64,000 bases of DNA. Origin: JALOKP01 sp963800865 (GTDB taxonomy: Bacteria > Acidobacteriota > Polarisedimenticolia > J045). The stretch covers positions 1,550,001-1,614,000 of the forward strand of contig CAWDCL010000004.1 of the NCBI GenBank assembly GCA_963800865.1, given 5' to 3'. The translations under genes and the position numbers were made by a program. Shown one piece after another: positions 43,451 through 53,464 of this stretch (positions are counted from its first letter, which is position 1; each line of letters begins with the position of its first letter). The notes under the pieces were generated by a model. It made no database searches. It was not told the DNA's origin and saw only the letters and a list, made by a program, of their open reading frames with translations.

Positions 43451-44623
43451 ATGACTTCCTCCACCCGCCGCCGCCTGCTGTTCGGCGCGGCCGCCCTCGC
43501 GGCGGTCGTCACCCTCGCGCTCGCCGCCGGGCTCCCTGGACGCGGCAGCTACCGCTACCTCAACGTGTTCCAGGAGGTGTGGGGACTGACGCGGGCGAAC
43601 TACGTCGAGCCGGTCAACGAGGCCGAGCTGCTCGAGGGCGCCTACCGCGGGATGCTGGCATCGGTCGACGCGGTCAGCTCCTACCTCGAGCCGGGCGAGG
43701 AGAAGCTGCTGGCCGAGGCCGAGCCGGCCGGGGTCCTCGGGATCGAGCTCCTGCCCGCGGGTGGGATCCCCGTGGTGATCCGCGTCGAACCCGGCTCGAC
43801 CGCCGAGAAGCAGGGGATCGGCATCGGTGACCAGATCTGGAAGGTCGGCGGAAAGAGCACGCGGCTCGTGGCCTGGCCGGTGCTGCGTCGGATGGTCCGC
43901 GGCACCCCCGGGGAGACGGTGGCGCTCGAAGTGCTCGACGCGAAGAAATTCGACATGAACACGCGGACGCTGACGTTCGAGCCCTCGGCCGGGAAGGGGT
44001 TCCAGCTCGCCCGGCTCGAAGGCCCGGTGATCGCGCTCCACCTCGCCGATCCGTCCAGGGTTGCGGCCGACGCGCTGCGGACCGAGCTCGCCGCCGCGCG
44101 GGCGGCCGACCCGGCGGCACCGCTGCTGGTCGACCTGCGCGGTGCGGCGGGACTGGCGCCGCGCGACCTGGTGCGCCTGGCGGGCATCCTGCTGCCGGGC
44201 GGCAACCTGCTTCGGATCACCTCCCGCGGCGGGGCCGACGAGGTCATCAGCGCGCCGGACCTGCCGCGCGTCGAGCCCCCGGGCCGGCTCTTCGTGCTCG
44301 TCGACGGCACGACGGCGGGCACCGGCGAGGCGCTCGCGGCGCTGCTGAAGGAGCAGTCGAACGGCGTCCTGATCGGCCGCCCGACCTACGGGCTGGCCGG
44401 CCTGCCGGAGCTGATCCCGGTCTCGAACGGGGGGCACGTCCTGCTCTCCACGCGCCAGATGCAGACCCCCTCCGGCACGACCTGGTCCGAGAAGGGGCTC
44501 GAGCCGAACAAGATCCTGACCCCCGGCCAGCAGGTCGCGAAAGCCGCCGATCCGCTGCTGGAGACCGCCCTGCGGTGGATCCGCGAGGGCGCTCCCACGG
44601 CCGCCGTTCGGCCCGCGGCCTGA
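43451..44623 (+). CDS. S41-family (CtpA-like) protein lacking catalytic Ser and Lys
   Basis: The 390-residue protein has an N-terminal signal or anchor helix (about 9-27), a PDZ domain (about 90-165, GIELLPAGGIPVVIRVEPGS) and a C-terminal-processing-protease core (about 185-370). In active members the nucleophile lies in SASASE and the Lys 25 residues later in FGKG. Here these positions are DGTTAGTGE (Gly290, Gly292) and YGLAG (Leu315), so the Ser-Lys dyad is absent. It is probably a non-proteolytic PDZ scaffold or binding protein in the periplasm. A TATCCT hexamer at 43439-43444 and no ribosome site suggest leaderless translation. Confidence 0.8.
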   Translation: MTSSTRRRLLFGAAALAAVVTLALAAGLPGRGSYRYLNVFQEVWGLTRANYVEPVNEAELLEGAYRGMLASVDAVSSYLEPGEEKLLAEAEPAGVLGIELLPAGGIPVVIRVEPGSTAEKQGIGIGDQIWKVGGKSTRLVAWPVLRRMVRGTPGETVALEVLDAKKFDMNTRTLTFEPSAGKGFQLARLEGPVIALHLADPSRVAADALRTELAAARAADPAAPLLVDLRGAAGLAPRDLVRLAGILLPGGNLLRITSRGGADEVISAPDLPRVEPPGRLFVLVDGTTAGTGEALAALLKEQSNGVLIGRPTYGLAGLPELIPVSNGGHVLLSTRQMQTPSGTTWSEKGLEPNKILTPGQQVAKAADPLLETALRWIREGAPTAAVRPAA

Positions 44624-44638
44624 CCGGACCCCGGAACC

Positions 44639-44664
44639 TATATTGGCCCCGAGGGGCCCCCTCG
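44639..44664 (+). promoter_or_regulatory. Candidate promoter -10 and overlapping palindrome for the Ser/Thr kinase gene
   Basis: TATATT (44639-44644) matches the -10 consensus at five of six positions. It is followed at the expected transcription start by the inverted repeat CGAGGGG-C-CCCCTCG (44650-44664), an operator-like position. No good -35 is visible. The arrangement argues against TTG 44643 as a start codon. Confidence 0.35.
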
Positions 44665-44684
44665 TTGGGGCGCGCGGGGTTCTC

Positions 44685-46214
<1,530 letters not shown>

Positions 46215-46224
46215 CACCAGGGCA

Positions 46225-46243
46225 TTTCCCGGCGCATGGGAAA
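46225..46243 (+). terminator. Hairpin between the kinase and TPR genes
   Basis: TTTCCC (46225-46230) and GGGAAA (46238-46243) pair over a 7-nt loop 10 nt after the kinase stop. It is followed by TACAAT at 46261-46266, a candidate -10 for the TPR gene, so a terminator-promoter switch is likely here. Confidence 0.35.
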
Positions 46244-46294
46244 GCGGCGCCGCCAGCCTCTACAATCTCTCCCCTGCGACGAAGGGACCGCTCG

Positions 46295-48241
46295 ATGCGC
46301 CGTCCGCTGCTCCTCCTGCTCGCCGCCCTCGCCGGGCCGCTCCCCGCGTTCGCGGCCAACCCCCGTCCCGCGACGCCGCCCGGCGCGAAGGAACTCGCGC
46401 GCTCCTACGTCGATTTCCTGGAGGCGCAGGAGCTGGCCGCGCAGGGACGGACGCGCGAGGCGCGGACGCGCCTCGAGGCGATCGTGGCGCGCGATCCCGG
46501 CGCCATGGGCGTGCGGCCCGTCCTCGCCCGGCTCTGCCTGCGCGACGGCGACCTCCGCTGCGCCGAGGAGCAGGCCCGGCGCGCGATCGAGTCCGATCCG
46601 GACGACCCCGACGCGCACAAGGTCATGGCCGAGATCGACCTCGCCAGCTACCAGGGCTCCACGCCGCCGGACAAGAAAGCGCTCGAGAGCGCGCTCGCGC
46701 ACCTCGCGCGCGCGGCGGAGGCCGATCCCCGCGATTCCGCCGTGTGGATTGCGTGGGTCCGCGTGCTCGGCGCGGAGGGCCGTTTTGCCGAAGCCGAAGA
46801 GGTCACGCGGCGCGCGGCGGCCGTTCCCGGCTTCGACTCCAGCCCGCTCTCGCTGGCGCTGGCTCGCGTCATGCTCGCGCGCGGCGAAACCGACCGGGTG
46901 ATCGCGCTGCTCGAACGGGTCGAGGTCAGCGGCCGCGCGGCAGTCCCGCTGCTCGAGATGCTGGCCGACCTGAAAGGGGCGCGGCGCGACTTCGCCGGCC
47001 AGGTCGTCGTGATCGAGAAGCTGCGCGCGCTCAAGCCGGACGACCCGCTGGTCGCGCAGCGGCTCGGCGTGGCCCGTCTCGAACTGGGGGACGCCTACGG
47101 CGCGCTCGAGCCGCTGGAGGCCGCGCTGGCCGGGAACCCGACCGACCCGATCCTGCGGCGCGACGTGGCGCGGGCGCTCGTCCGTCTCGGCCGCGGAGCC
47201 GAGGCGCTGGCGCTGCTCGAGCAGATCCCGGACGTCTACCGTTCCTCGCACACGCTGCTGATCTGGGCCCAGGCGGCCGAGCAGGCCGAGCGATACGGCG
47301 AGGCTGCCGACCGGCTCGACCAGCTCATCGACGGACTCCAGGCCTCGGACCGCTCCTCGCTCGGGCCGACGTTCGGCCTGCGCGAGGCGAGGAACCGCGT
47401 CCGCGCGAAACAGCCCGGGCGCGCGCTCGAGATCCTCGCGACGCTCCCCCCCGAGCCACCGGTGCTGCGCCTTCAGCTCGAGACGCTGGACGCCCAGGGG
47501 CGTACCGACGAAGCCGACGCCCTGCTCGCCGCGCGGCGCACCGAGGCGCCGGAAGACGCGGTGCTCGTCGCGCTGGACATGGACCGCACGGCGCGCCGCG
47601 GCGTGGACCGGGACGATCTGGCGCTCGAGCGCGGACTGGCCGACCTGCGCGGGGCGCCCGATCGGGCGGCGAGCGCGGCGATCGTGGCCGGCTGGCTCGT
47701 TTCCTGGAACCGCGCGCCGCTCGCCGCGCGGCTGCTCGACGCCGCCGGGATGCCGGAGCAGCCGACGCCCGAGGTGATGCGCGTGCGCGCCGCGGTGCTC
47801 GGCGCGGTGGGGCGGACGGGCGAGGCGGAGGCCGCCTATCGCCGGCTGCTCGAGGTCGCGCCCGACGACCCCGGCGCGCTCAACGATCTCGGCTACCTGC
47901 TTGCCTCGCAGCGCCGCTCGCTGGACGAAGCGGTGACGATGCTGCGCCGCGCGGTCGAACAGCGGCCCGACGAGCCGGCGTTTCTCGACAGTCTCGGCTG
48001 GGCGCTCTACCAGAACGGTCAGCCGCAGGAGGCGCTCTCCTGGCTGCAGAAGGCGGCGCGACGCGCCGGTGAGCGTGACGAGCCGGAGATCCGCGAGCAC
48101 CTCGGCGACGTCTACCTCGCGCTCGGCCTGCCGTCGCGGGCGGTCGCCGAGTGGCAGACCGCGCTGGCCCTCGACGGCGAGGCGCGCGGGCACCTCCGGC
48201 AGAAGATCGACGCGACGCGCGCCGCCTCGACTCTCCGCTGA
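46295..48241 (+). CDS. Exported TPR-repeat protein
   Basis: The 648-residue protein has a Sec signal (LLLLLAALAGPLPAFAAN) and then about a dozen TPR or TPR-like repeats along its whole length, for example YRRLLEVAPDDPGALNDLGY and LRRAVEQRPDEPAFLDSLGW. Such proteins act as periplasmic scaffolds in envelope assembly. GAAGGGA precedes the ATG. Its TGA overlaps the ATG of the LolB-like lipoprotein gene (TGATG), and in many Proteobacteria a TPR gene of this kind also lies before lolB-ispE-prs. Confidence 0.85.
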   Translation: MRRPLLLLLAALAGPLPAFAANPRPATPPGAKELARSYVDFLEAQELAAQGRTREARTRLEAIVARDPGAMGVRPVLARLCLRDGDLRCAEEQARRAIESDPDDPDAHKVMAEIDLASYQGSTPPDKKALESALAHLARAAEADPRDSAVWIAWVRVLGAEGRFAEAEEVTRRAAAVPGFDSSPLSLALARVMLARGETDRVIALLERVEVSGRAAVPLLEMLADLKGARRDFAGQVVVIEKLRALKPDDPLVAQRLGVARLELGDAYGALEPLEAALAGNPTDPILRRDVARALVRLGRGAEALALLEQIPDVYRSSHTLLIWAQAAEQAERYGEAADRLDQLIDGLQASDRSSLGPTFGLREARNRVRAKQPGRALEILATLPPEPPVLRLQLETLDAQGRTDEADALLAARRTEAPEDAVLVALDMDRTARRGVDRDDLALERGLADLRGAPDRAASAAIVAGWLVSWNRAPLAARLLDAAGMPEQPTPEVMRVRAAVLGAVGRTGEAEAAYRRLLEVAPDDPGALNDLGYLLASQRRSLDEAVTMLRRAVEQRPDEPAFLDSLGWALYQNGQPQEALSWLQKAARRAGERDEPEIREHLGDVYLALGLPSRAVAEWQTALALDGEARGHLRQKIDATRAASTLR

Positions 48242-48918
48242 TGCCGGTCGCGCGGGCGCGCGCACTGCTTCTCGCCGTGCTGGCCCTCGCCGCCGCCGGC
48301 TGCAGCGCCCGCCCCGCGAGGCCCGACAGCGTCGACGCGGCTGCCTGCCGCGAGGCCTTCTACCGCGGCCGCTACCAGCCTGGAACCGGGGCGCCCGCTG
48401 CCGCCGATCGCGGCCCGCGCTCCTTCCGTGCCTCCGTGCGCCGTTGCGCGGACGGCGCACTGCTGGTCGAACTGCGCGGCGCGGTCGGCGGGTCCCAGCT
48501 GCTCGCCGCAGTGCGCGACGGCCGGGTCCGGCTCGTGCTCGCCGGCGACCGCACCGTCGTCGACGGGCGGGACGAGCCGGCGCTGTGGGAGCGCTGGACC
48601 GGCCTGCCGATCAGCGGCGCGCTCCTGACCGCGGCCCTCGACGCGACGGCCGGCGGGCAGACCGAGCGGGAGGCCGCCGGCTGGCGCGTGCTCGTCCTGG
48701 CCGGCTTGCCGGGGGAGGCCTTTCCCGCGCGGGCGGAGGCGACGGGAACGGACGGGGCGCGGATCGAGCTGGAACGGCAGTCCGAGCGTCCGGCCCGGGC
48801 GACGACTGCCTGGCCGGAGGTGCCGGCGGGGTTTCGGCGCGTCGTCGAGCCGGAAGGAACGGCGCCGCAGGCCTGGGGCAGGCGACCCGCGCGGGCCGCC
48901 CGGAGCGATGCGGCGTGA
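48241..48918 (+). CDS. LolB-like lipoprotein candidate
   Basis: The 225-residue protein has a lipoprotein signal ending LAAAGC (Cys21). The mature part is short beta-strand-like, compatible with the LolA/LolB half-barrel, but no signature is strong. Gene order is the best evidence: TPR protein, this gene, ispE, prs, rplY and pth parallels the lolB-ispE-prs-rplY-pth neighbourhood of gammaproteobacteria. LolB inserts lipoproteins into the outer membrane. Its stop overlaps the ispE GTG (GTGA). It could equally be an unrelated lipoprotein. Confidence 0.55.
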   Translation: MPVARARALLLAVLALAAAGCSARPARPDSVDAAACREAFYRGRYQPGTGAPAAADRGPRSFRASVRRCADGALLVELRGAVGGSQLLAAVRDGRVRLVLAGDRTVVDGRDEPALWERWTGLPISGALLTAALDATAGGQTEREAAGWRVLVLAGLPGEAFPARAEATGTDGARIELERQSERPARATTAWPEVPAGFRRVVEPEGTAPQAWGRRPARAARSDAA

Positions 48919-49874
48919 GCGCCCGGCACCCAGCGGGAACGGAGCCGCCGCGCCGGCTGGTCGTGCGGGCCTTCGCCAAGCTCAACCTGGCGCTCGAGGT
49001 CCTTGGGCCGCGGCCCGACGGCTACACCGAAATCGCCACCGTCTTCCAGACGATCGATCTCTTCGACACGATCGAGCTTCGCGCCGACCCGGCCGCGCCG
49101 GGCGCGCTGGGGCTCGAGTCGGAAGGCCCCGAGCCGTGCCCGCCCGAGCAGAACCTCGCCTGGCGCGCCGCGCGGGCCTGGCTCGATCGGGCGGGCGGCC
49201 CCTTCGGGGTGGCGCTCCGGCTCCGGAAGGAACTGCCGGCCGGGGCCGGGCTGGGAGGTGGCTCGGCCGACGCCGCGGCCGTCCTCTGGGGTCTCGACCG
49301 GCTGGCCGCCCGGCCGCTCGGAGAGGCGGAACTGGCCCGGCTCGCGGCCGGTCTGGGGGCCGACGTCCCGTACCTCCTCGCTGGCGGCCTGGCCCTCGGG
49401 ACCGGGCGGGGCGACCGGATCGAGCCGCTCGCCGACCTGCCGCCGCTCCCGGTGGTGGTCGCCTGGCCGGGGGTCGAGCTCTCGACGGCCGAGGTCTACC
49501 GCCTCGCGCGGGCCGGATTGACGGGCACCGGCCCCACCTCTAAGATGCGCCGGTTCCTGAGCCGGCTGCAGCCGTCCGAGAACGACATCCCCGCCCCTTT
49601 CAACGACCTGTATCCCGCGGCCGCGGCGCTGGTCCCGGCGGTGCAGCGTCTCGCCGGGAGGCTCTCCGCGCTCGGCGGGCGGGGCGGGATGACCGGCAGC
49701 GGCTCCGCGGTCTTCGGGCTGTTCCGCGACGAGCGGACGGCGGCGGAGGCGGCGGTGCGGTTGGGGAACGACGAGCCGGACGCGTGGGTTCGCGCGGCGC
49801 GCACGCTGCCGCGGGGCGACCTCGCGTCGCGGAGGATCGTCGAGGACCGGGACGGGAGGATCGCGGGGCCATGA
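48915..49874 (+). CDS. ispE: 4-diphosphocytidyl-2-C-methyl-D-erythritol kinase
   Basis: The 319-residue GHMP kinase of the MEP isoprenoid pathway phosphorylates CDP-ME. It has FAKLNLALEVLGPRPDGYTEI at the N-terminus, the ATP-binding PAGAGLGGGSADAAA loop and the C-terminal GGMTGSGSAVFG motif. Start GTG 48915 overlaps the previous stop, and its TGA overlaps the spoVG ATG, so the three genes are coupled. Confidence 0.95.
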   Translation: MSARHPAGTEPPRRLVVRAFAKLNLALEVLGPRPDGYTEIATVFQTIDLFDTIELRADPAAPGALGLESEGPEPCPPEQNLAWRAARAWLDRAGGPFGVALRLRKELPAGAGLGGGSADAAAVLWGLDRLAARPLGEAELARLAAGLGADVPYLLAGGLALGTGRGDRIEPLADLPPLPVVVAWPGVELSTAEVYRLARAGLTGTGPTSKMRRFLSRLQPSENDIPAPFNDLYPAAAALVPAVQRLAGRLSALGGRGGMTGSGSAVFGLFRDERTAAEAAVRLGNDEPDAWVRAARTLPRGDLASRRIVEDRDGRIAGP

Positions 49875-50269
49875 ACATCACCGACATCCGGGTCTTTCCG
49901 GTCGACGAGGAGAAGCTGAAGGCCTTCGTGACGATCGTCTTCGACGAGTGCTTCGTGGTGTCGGACATCAAGGTCATCCACGGTCCGAACGGCCTGTTCA
50001 TCTCGATGCCGAGCAAGCGCCGGAAGAACGGCACCTTCCGGGACGTCGCCCACCCGTTGAACCAGGAGACGCGGCGGATGATCGAGGAGCGGATCCTGGC
50101 CCGGTACGGCGAGATGCTGGCCGCGGGCGCGCTGCCGAAGAAGCTGCGCGCGCCGCGCGAGGCGGCCGAGGACGAATCCGACCTGGTCTTCCGCGAGGGC
50201 GACACGACCGGCGCCATCCCCCCGGCTGCGGCCTGGCGCGCCCCGCGGCCGGCCGCACCCGGCGCCTGA
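49871..50269 (+). CDS. spoVG: SpoVG-family nucleic-acid-binding protein
   Basis: The 132-residue protein starts with the conserved MNITDIRVFPVDEEKLKAF and contains IKVIHGPNGLFISMPSKRR and DVAHPLNQETR, the core of SpoVG. SpoVG proteins bind DNA/RNA and act as global regulators in Firmicutes and spirochaetes. A tail of about 45 residues extends past the core. Placement between ispE and prs is shared with several non-proteobacterial Gram-negative lineages. Confidence 0.95.
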   Translation: MNITDIRVFPVDEEKLKAFVTIVFDECFVVSDIKVIHGPNGLFISMPSKRRKNGTFRDVAHPLNQETRRMIEERILARYGEMLAAGALPKKLRAPREAAEDESDLVFREGDTTGAIPPAAAWRAPRPAAPGA

Positions 50270-50298
50270 GTGCACGGCGCGCCCACAGGAGAGCCGAC

Positions 50299-51243
50299 GT
50301 GATCCCGTTCGCCGAGATCAAGGTCTTCGGAGGCACCGCGCACCCGGCGCTGGTGAGGGAGATCTGCGACTACCTCGGCGTTCCCCCGGGCTCGCTCCAG
50401 GTCGACCAGTTCAGCGACGGCGAGTGCCACGTGCAGATCCTCGAGAACGTGCGCGGCGCGGACGTCTACGTCATCCAGCCGACCAACCCGCCGGCCGAGA
50501 ACCTGCTCGAGCTGCTGCTGCTGGTCGACGCCTTCAAGCGCTCGTCGGCGGAACGGATCACGGCGGTCATCCCGTACTTCGCGTACGCCCGCCAGGAACG
50601 CAAGGACAAGCCGCGCGTGCCGATCAGCGCCAAGCTGGTCGCCGACCTGATCGTCGCCGCCGGGGCCGACCGCGTGCTGACGATGGACCTGCACGCCCCC
50701 GCGATCCAGGGCTTCTTCAACGTCCCGGTCGACCACCTCTACGCGATGCCGGTCTTCATCCGCCAGATCGAGCGCTGGAACCTCCCCGACCTGACGATCG
50801 TCTCGCCCGACGCGGGCGGCGTGGAGCGGGCGCGGATGTACGCCAAGCGCTGCAAGGCGGAGCTCGCGATCATCGACAAGCGCCGCAGCGCGCCGAACGT
50901 CGCGGAATCGGTCCAGGTGATCGGCGACGTCGAGGGGCGGCACTGCGTGATCACCGATGACATCGTCGACACCGCGGGAACGCTCGCCGGGGCCGTCAAG
51001 GCGCTCCAGAAGGCGGGTGCGGCCTCGGTGCGCGGCTGCTTCACCCACCCCGTACTCTCCGGGAAGGCGATCGAGCGGCTGATGGAGAGCCCGATCGCCG
51101 GCATCGCCGTCACCAACACCATACCGCTCGACGAGACGCGGCGTTCGTGCGAGAAGATCGAGGTCCTCTCGGTTGCACCACTCCTGGGCGAAGCGATCCG
51201 CCGGACGCACACCAACTCGTCGATCAGTTCACTGTTCGTCTGA
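50299..51243 (+). CDS. prs: Ribose-phosphate pyrophosphokinase
   Basis: The 314-residue enzyme makes PRPP from ribose 5-phosphate and ATP. It has the flexible ATP loop YARQERKDKPR, DLHAPAIQGFF, the divalent-cation region SPDAGGVERAR and the PRPP loop DDIVDTAGT. Start GTG 50299 follows AGGAGA. PRPP feeds nucleotide synthesis and could also supply the phosphoribosyltransferase-like protein at 32852. Confidence 0.97.
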   Translation: MIPFAEIKVFGGTAHPALVREICDYLGVPPGSLQVDQFSDGECHVQILENVRGADVYVIQPTNPPAENLLELLLLVDAFKRSSAERITAVIPYFAYARQERKDKPRVPISAKLVADLIVAAGADRVLTMDLHAPAIQGFFNVPVDHLYAMPVFIRQIERWNLPDLTIVSPDAGGVERARMYAKRCKAELAIIDKRRSAPNVAESVQVIGDVEGRHCVITDDIVDTAGTLAGAVKALQKAGAASVRGCFTHPVLSGKAIERLMESPIAGIAVTNTIPLDETRRSCEKIEVLSVAPLLGEAIRRTHTNSSISSLFV

Positions 51244-51277
51244 GCAGGCAGACGCGACACGGAAGGGCAGGTCCACC

Positions 51278-51955
51278 ATGAGCCAGGTCGTGAACTTCGA
51301 AGTCACCCCGCGCGAGGAGTTTGGCAAGAACGCGGCGGGCCGGGCCCGTCGCTCCGGCTTCGTGCCGGCCGTCGTGTACGGCGGCGGCCGCGATCCGCAG
51401 GGCGTGCTCGTCGATCCGCGCCTGATCGAGGGCGTCATGCACAGCGAGCGCGGCCTGAACACGCTGATCCACCTCAAGATCGGCGACCGCGAGCTCAAGC
51501 GGATGGTGCTGATCCGCGCGGTGCAGCGCCATCCCGTGACGGAACGGGTCACCCACGCCGACTTCGTCCGGATCGAGATGGACAAGAAGATCGACGTTGC
51601 GGTCCCGGTCCACATCGTCGGGACATCGGTCGGCGTGAAGTCCGAGGGCGGCATGCTCGAGATCGTCAACCGCAGCGTGCTCGTGCGCTGCCTGCCGGCC
51701 GATATCCCCGAGTACGTCGAGCTGGACGTCACCGAGCTGCACGAGGGCCAGCACCTCGAGGCCAAGGACGTCCCGCTGCCCGCGGGGGTGGAACTCGCGG
51801 CGCACGGCGGCGACGTCGTCGTGACGATCCTCAGCAAGCAGGCCGAGGAAGTGAAACCGGCGGCGGAGGCCGAGGCGGCGGTGGTTGCGGCGCCCGAGCC
51901 GGCGGCGAAGCCGGCGGGCAGGTCCGGCGGCAAGGCCGAGGGCAAGAAGGACTAA
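51278..51955 (+). CDS. rplY: Ribosomal protein bL25, Ctc form
   Basis: The 225-residue protein has the N-terminal 5S rRNA-binding L25 domain (NFEVTPREEFGKNAAGRARRSGFVPAVVYG) and the C-terminal TL5/Ctc beta domain (about 95-185). The last 40 residues are a low-complexity Ala/Glu/Lys tail. It binds 5S rRNA on the large subunit. It lies 34 nt after prs and upstream of pth, as in many bacteria. Confidence 0.95.
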   Translation: MSQVVNFEVTPREEFGKNAAGRARRSGFVPAVVYGGGRDPQGVLVDPRLIEGVMHSERGLNTLIHLKIGDRELKRMVLIRAVQRHPVTERVTHADFVRIEMDKKIDVAVPVHIVGTSVGVKSEGGMLEIVNRSVLVRCLPADIPEYVELDVTELHEGQHLEAKDVPLPAGVELAAHGGDVVVTILSKQAEEVKPAAEAEAAVVAAPEPAAKPAGRSGGKAEGKKD

Positions 51956-51980
51956 TTTCCTGACCCGGACATCCGTTCCC

Positions 51981-52004
51981 GGCGGCGGCCTCGGGGCCGC
52001 CGCC
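51981..52004 (+). terminator. Perfect 10-bp hairpin between rplY and pth
   Basis: GGCGGCGGCC (51981-51990) and GGCCGCCGCC (51995-52004) close over a TCGG tetraloop, 25 nt after the rplY stop and 8 nt before the pth GTG. No T-tract follows. It may terminate the prs-rplY transcript or regulate pth initiation; pth has no visible ribosome binding site. Confidence 0.5.
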
Positions 52005-52012
52005 CCACGCCC

Positions 52013-52586
52013 GTGATCGCGATCGTCGGCCTCGGCAACCCGGGGGACGAGTACGCCGGGACGCGGCACAACGTCGGCTTCGCGGCCGTCGAGCTGCTGG
52101 CCGGGCGGCACCGCATCGCGCTCACGCGCGACCCGCCACCGGGCGCGCTTCGGGACCGGCCGGATCGGCGGCGAGGCGGTGCTGCTGGCCGAGCCGCTGA
52201 CCTACATGAACCTCTCCGGGGAGGCGGTGCGCCCGCTGCTCGCCTACCACGGGATCGATCCGGTCACGGGCCTGCTCGTGATCCACGACGAGGCCGACCT
52301 CGAGCCCGGGACGGTGCGGATCAAGCAGGGGGGCGGGATCGCCGGGCACAACGGCCTCGAGTCGCTGCTCGACCACCTCGGCCAGGTCGATTTCGCCCGG
52401 GTGCGGATCGGCATCGGGCGCCCGGTCGGCCGCCCCGAGAAGATGGCCGACTGGGTCCTGGCGCGTCCGACCGCCGCCGAGGCCCCGCTGATCGAGGCGG
52501 CGGTCGCCGTGGCCGCTGACGCCGTGGAAGCGGTCCTTCGCGACGGGCTGGCCCGGGCAATGGGGGCCGTGAACCGCCGCGCCTGA
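52013..52586 (+). CDS. pth: Peptidyl-tRNA hydrolase (frameshifted)
   Basis: Restored length is about 190 residues. It has GLGNPGDEYAGTRHNVGF (catalytic His in RHNVG), YMNLSGEAV, HDEADLEPG (Asp) and GGIAGHNGLESL. The enzyme recycles peptidyl-tRNA and is essential in bacteria. The frame breaks at the G3 run 52141-52143; removing one G gives PPPARFGTGRIGGEAVLLAEP, the normal family sequence. As an essential gene this is best explained by a sequence error. Start GTG 52013 lies directly behind a strong hairpin. Confidence 0.9.
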
Positions 52587-52592
52587 CGCCGT

Positions 52593-52621
52593 TTGGCGGC
52601 CGCCCGGGGCCGTGCTAGAGT
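52593..52621 (+). promoter_or_regulatory. Candidate sigma-70 type promoter for the rpsF-rpsR-rplI operon
   Basis: TTGGCG (52593-52598) and TAGAGT (52616-52621) are separated by exactly 17 bp, each matching four of six consensus positions, and lie 71 nt upstream of the rpsF ATG. Confidence 0.4.
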
Positions 52622-52691
52622 GCCCCGTTTTTCGCCCACATCCCCTCGCCCCGCGGTTCGACCCGGGGCCACAGGCCAGGAGGGAAACACG

Positions 52692-53204
52692 ATGCGTCGC
52701 TACGAGATGGTTCTCGTGGCGGCCCCCACGGTCCCGGAAGAGGACCACGACCAGCAGGTCACCGCCTTCGAGCAGCTGATCGCCGAACGCGGCGGCACGG
52801 TGCTGAAGGTCGACCGGTGGGGCCGCCGCAAGCTCGCTTTTCCGATCAACAAGTTCCAGGAGGGGAACTACAGCCTCCTGCTGTACGACGCCGAGCCCGA
52901 GGTGGAGAAGGAGTTCGTGCGCCGGTTGAAGCTGACCGACACGGTGCTGCGCTTCCTTTCGGTTCGGGCGGACCACGAGAAGGTGCCGACCGCCGAGGAG
53001 AAGGTGGCCCTCGAAGAGGCGCGCCGCGAGCACCTGCGCCGCGCTGCCGAGCGCGCCGCGCTCGGTGACGCCGCCGACGCGCTGGCGGCCGCGGCGGAGG
53101 CCGCGCCCGGCGGCGACGTCGAGGCCGTCCGCTTCGACGAGGACGCGTTCGAGGACGACGATTGGGACGGCGGTCCCCGCCGTAACCGGGAGGACCTGCC
53201 GTGA
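52692..53204 (+). CDS. rpsF: Ribosomal protein bS6
   Basis: The 170-residue protein starts MRRYEMVLVAAPTVPEED and carries the S6 core (GGTVLKVDRWGRRKLAFPINK, then YSLLLYDAEP). A tail of about 70 residues, alanine-rich and then strongly acidic (DEDAFEDDDWD), goes well beyond the usual 95-130 residues. It binds S18 on the small-subunit platform. Its TGA overlaps the rpsR GTG. Confidence 0.96.
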   Translation: MRRYEMVLVAAPTVPEEDHDQQVTAFEQLIAERGGTVLKVDRWGRRKLAFPINKFQEGNYSLLLYDAEPEVEKEFVRRLKLTDTVLRFLSVRADHEKVPTAEEKVALEEARREHLRRAAERAALGDAADALAAAAEAAPGGDVEAVRFDEDAFEDDDWDGGPRRNREDLP

Positions 53205-53449
53205 CCGTCCAGAGAAAGGCGCGCGGCCGCCGCTTCCTGTTCAAGCGCCGCAAGTACTGCAAGTTCTGCGAGTCGAAGGTCGACGTGATCGACTACAAGG
53301 ACCTGCGCACCCTCCAGAACTACATTCCCGAGCGCGCCAAGATCCTGCCCCGCCGCGTTTCGGGCACCTGTGCCAAGCACCAGCGCCAGCTCGGTCTCGC
53401 GATCAAGCGCGCCCGGCACCTGGCGCTGCTCCCGTACGTCGCGGACTGA
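53201..53449 (+). CDS. rpsR: Ribosomal protein bS18
   Basis: The 82-residue basic protein has the family sequence KYCKFCESKVDVIDYKD, LQNYIPERAKILPRR and GTCAKHQRQLGLAIKRAR. Two N-terminal cysteines (CKFC) are kept, the zinc-type C+ form. The GTG start overlaps the rpsF stop (GTGA), typical for the S6-S18 pair. Confidence 0.97.
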   Translation: MTVQRKARGRRFLFKRRKYCKFCESKVDVIDYKDLRTLQNYIPERAKILPRRVSGTCAKHQRQLGLAIKRARHLALLPYVAD

Positions 53450-53464
53450 GCGGAGGAGACGGCG

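Noticed and set aside
44643..44684. TTG 44643 as start of the Ser/Thr kinase
   Set aside because: It would overlap the best -10 hexamer (44639-44644) and add residues before the normal kinase start; GTG 44685 gives the usual spacing to the glycine loop.
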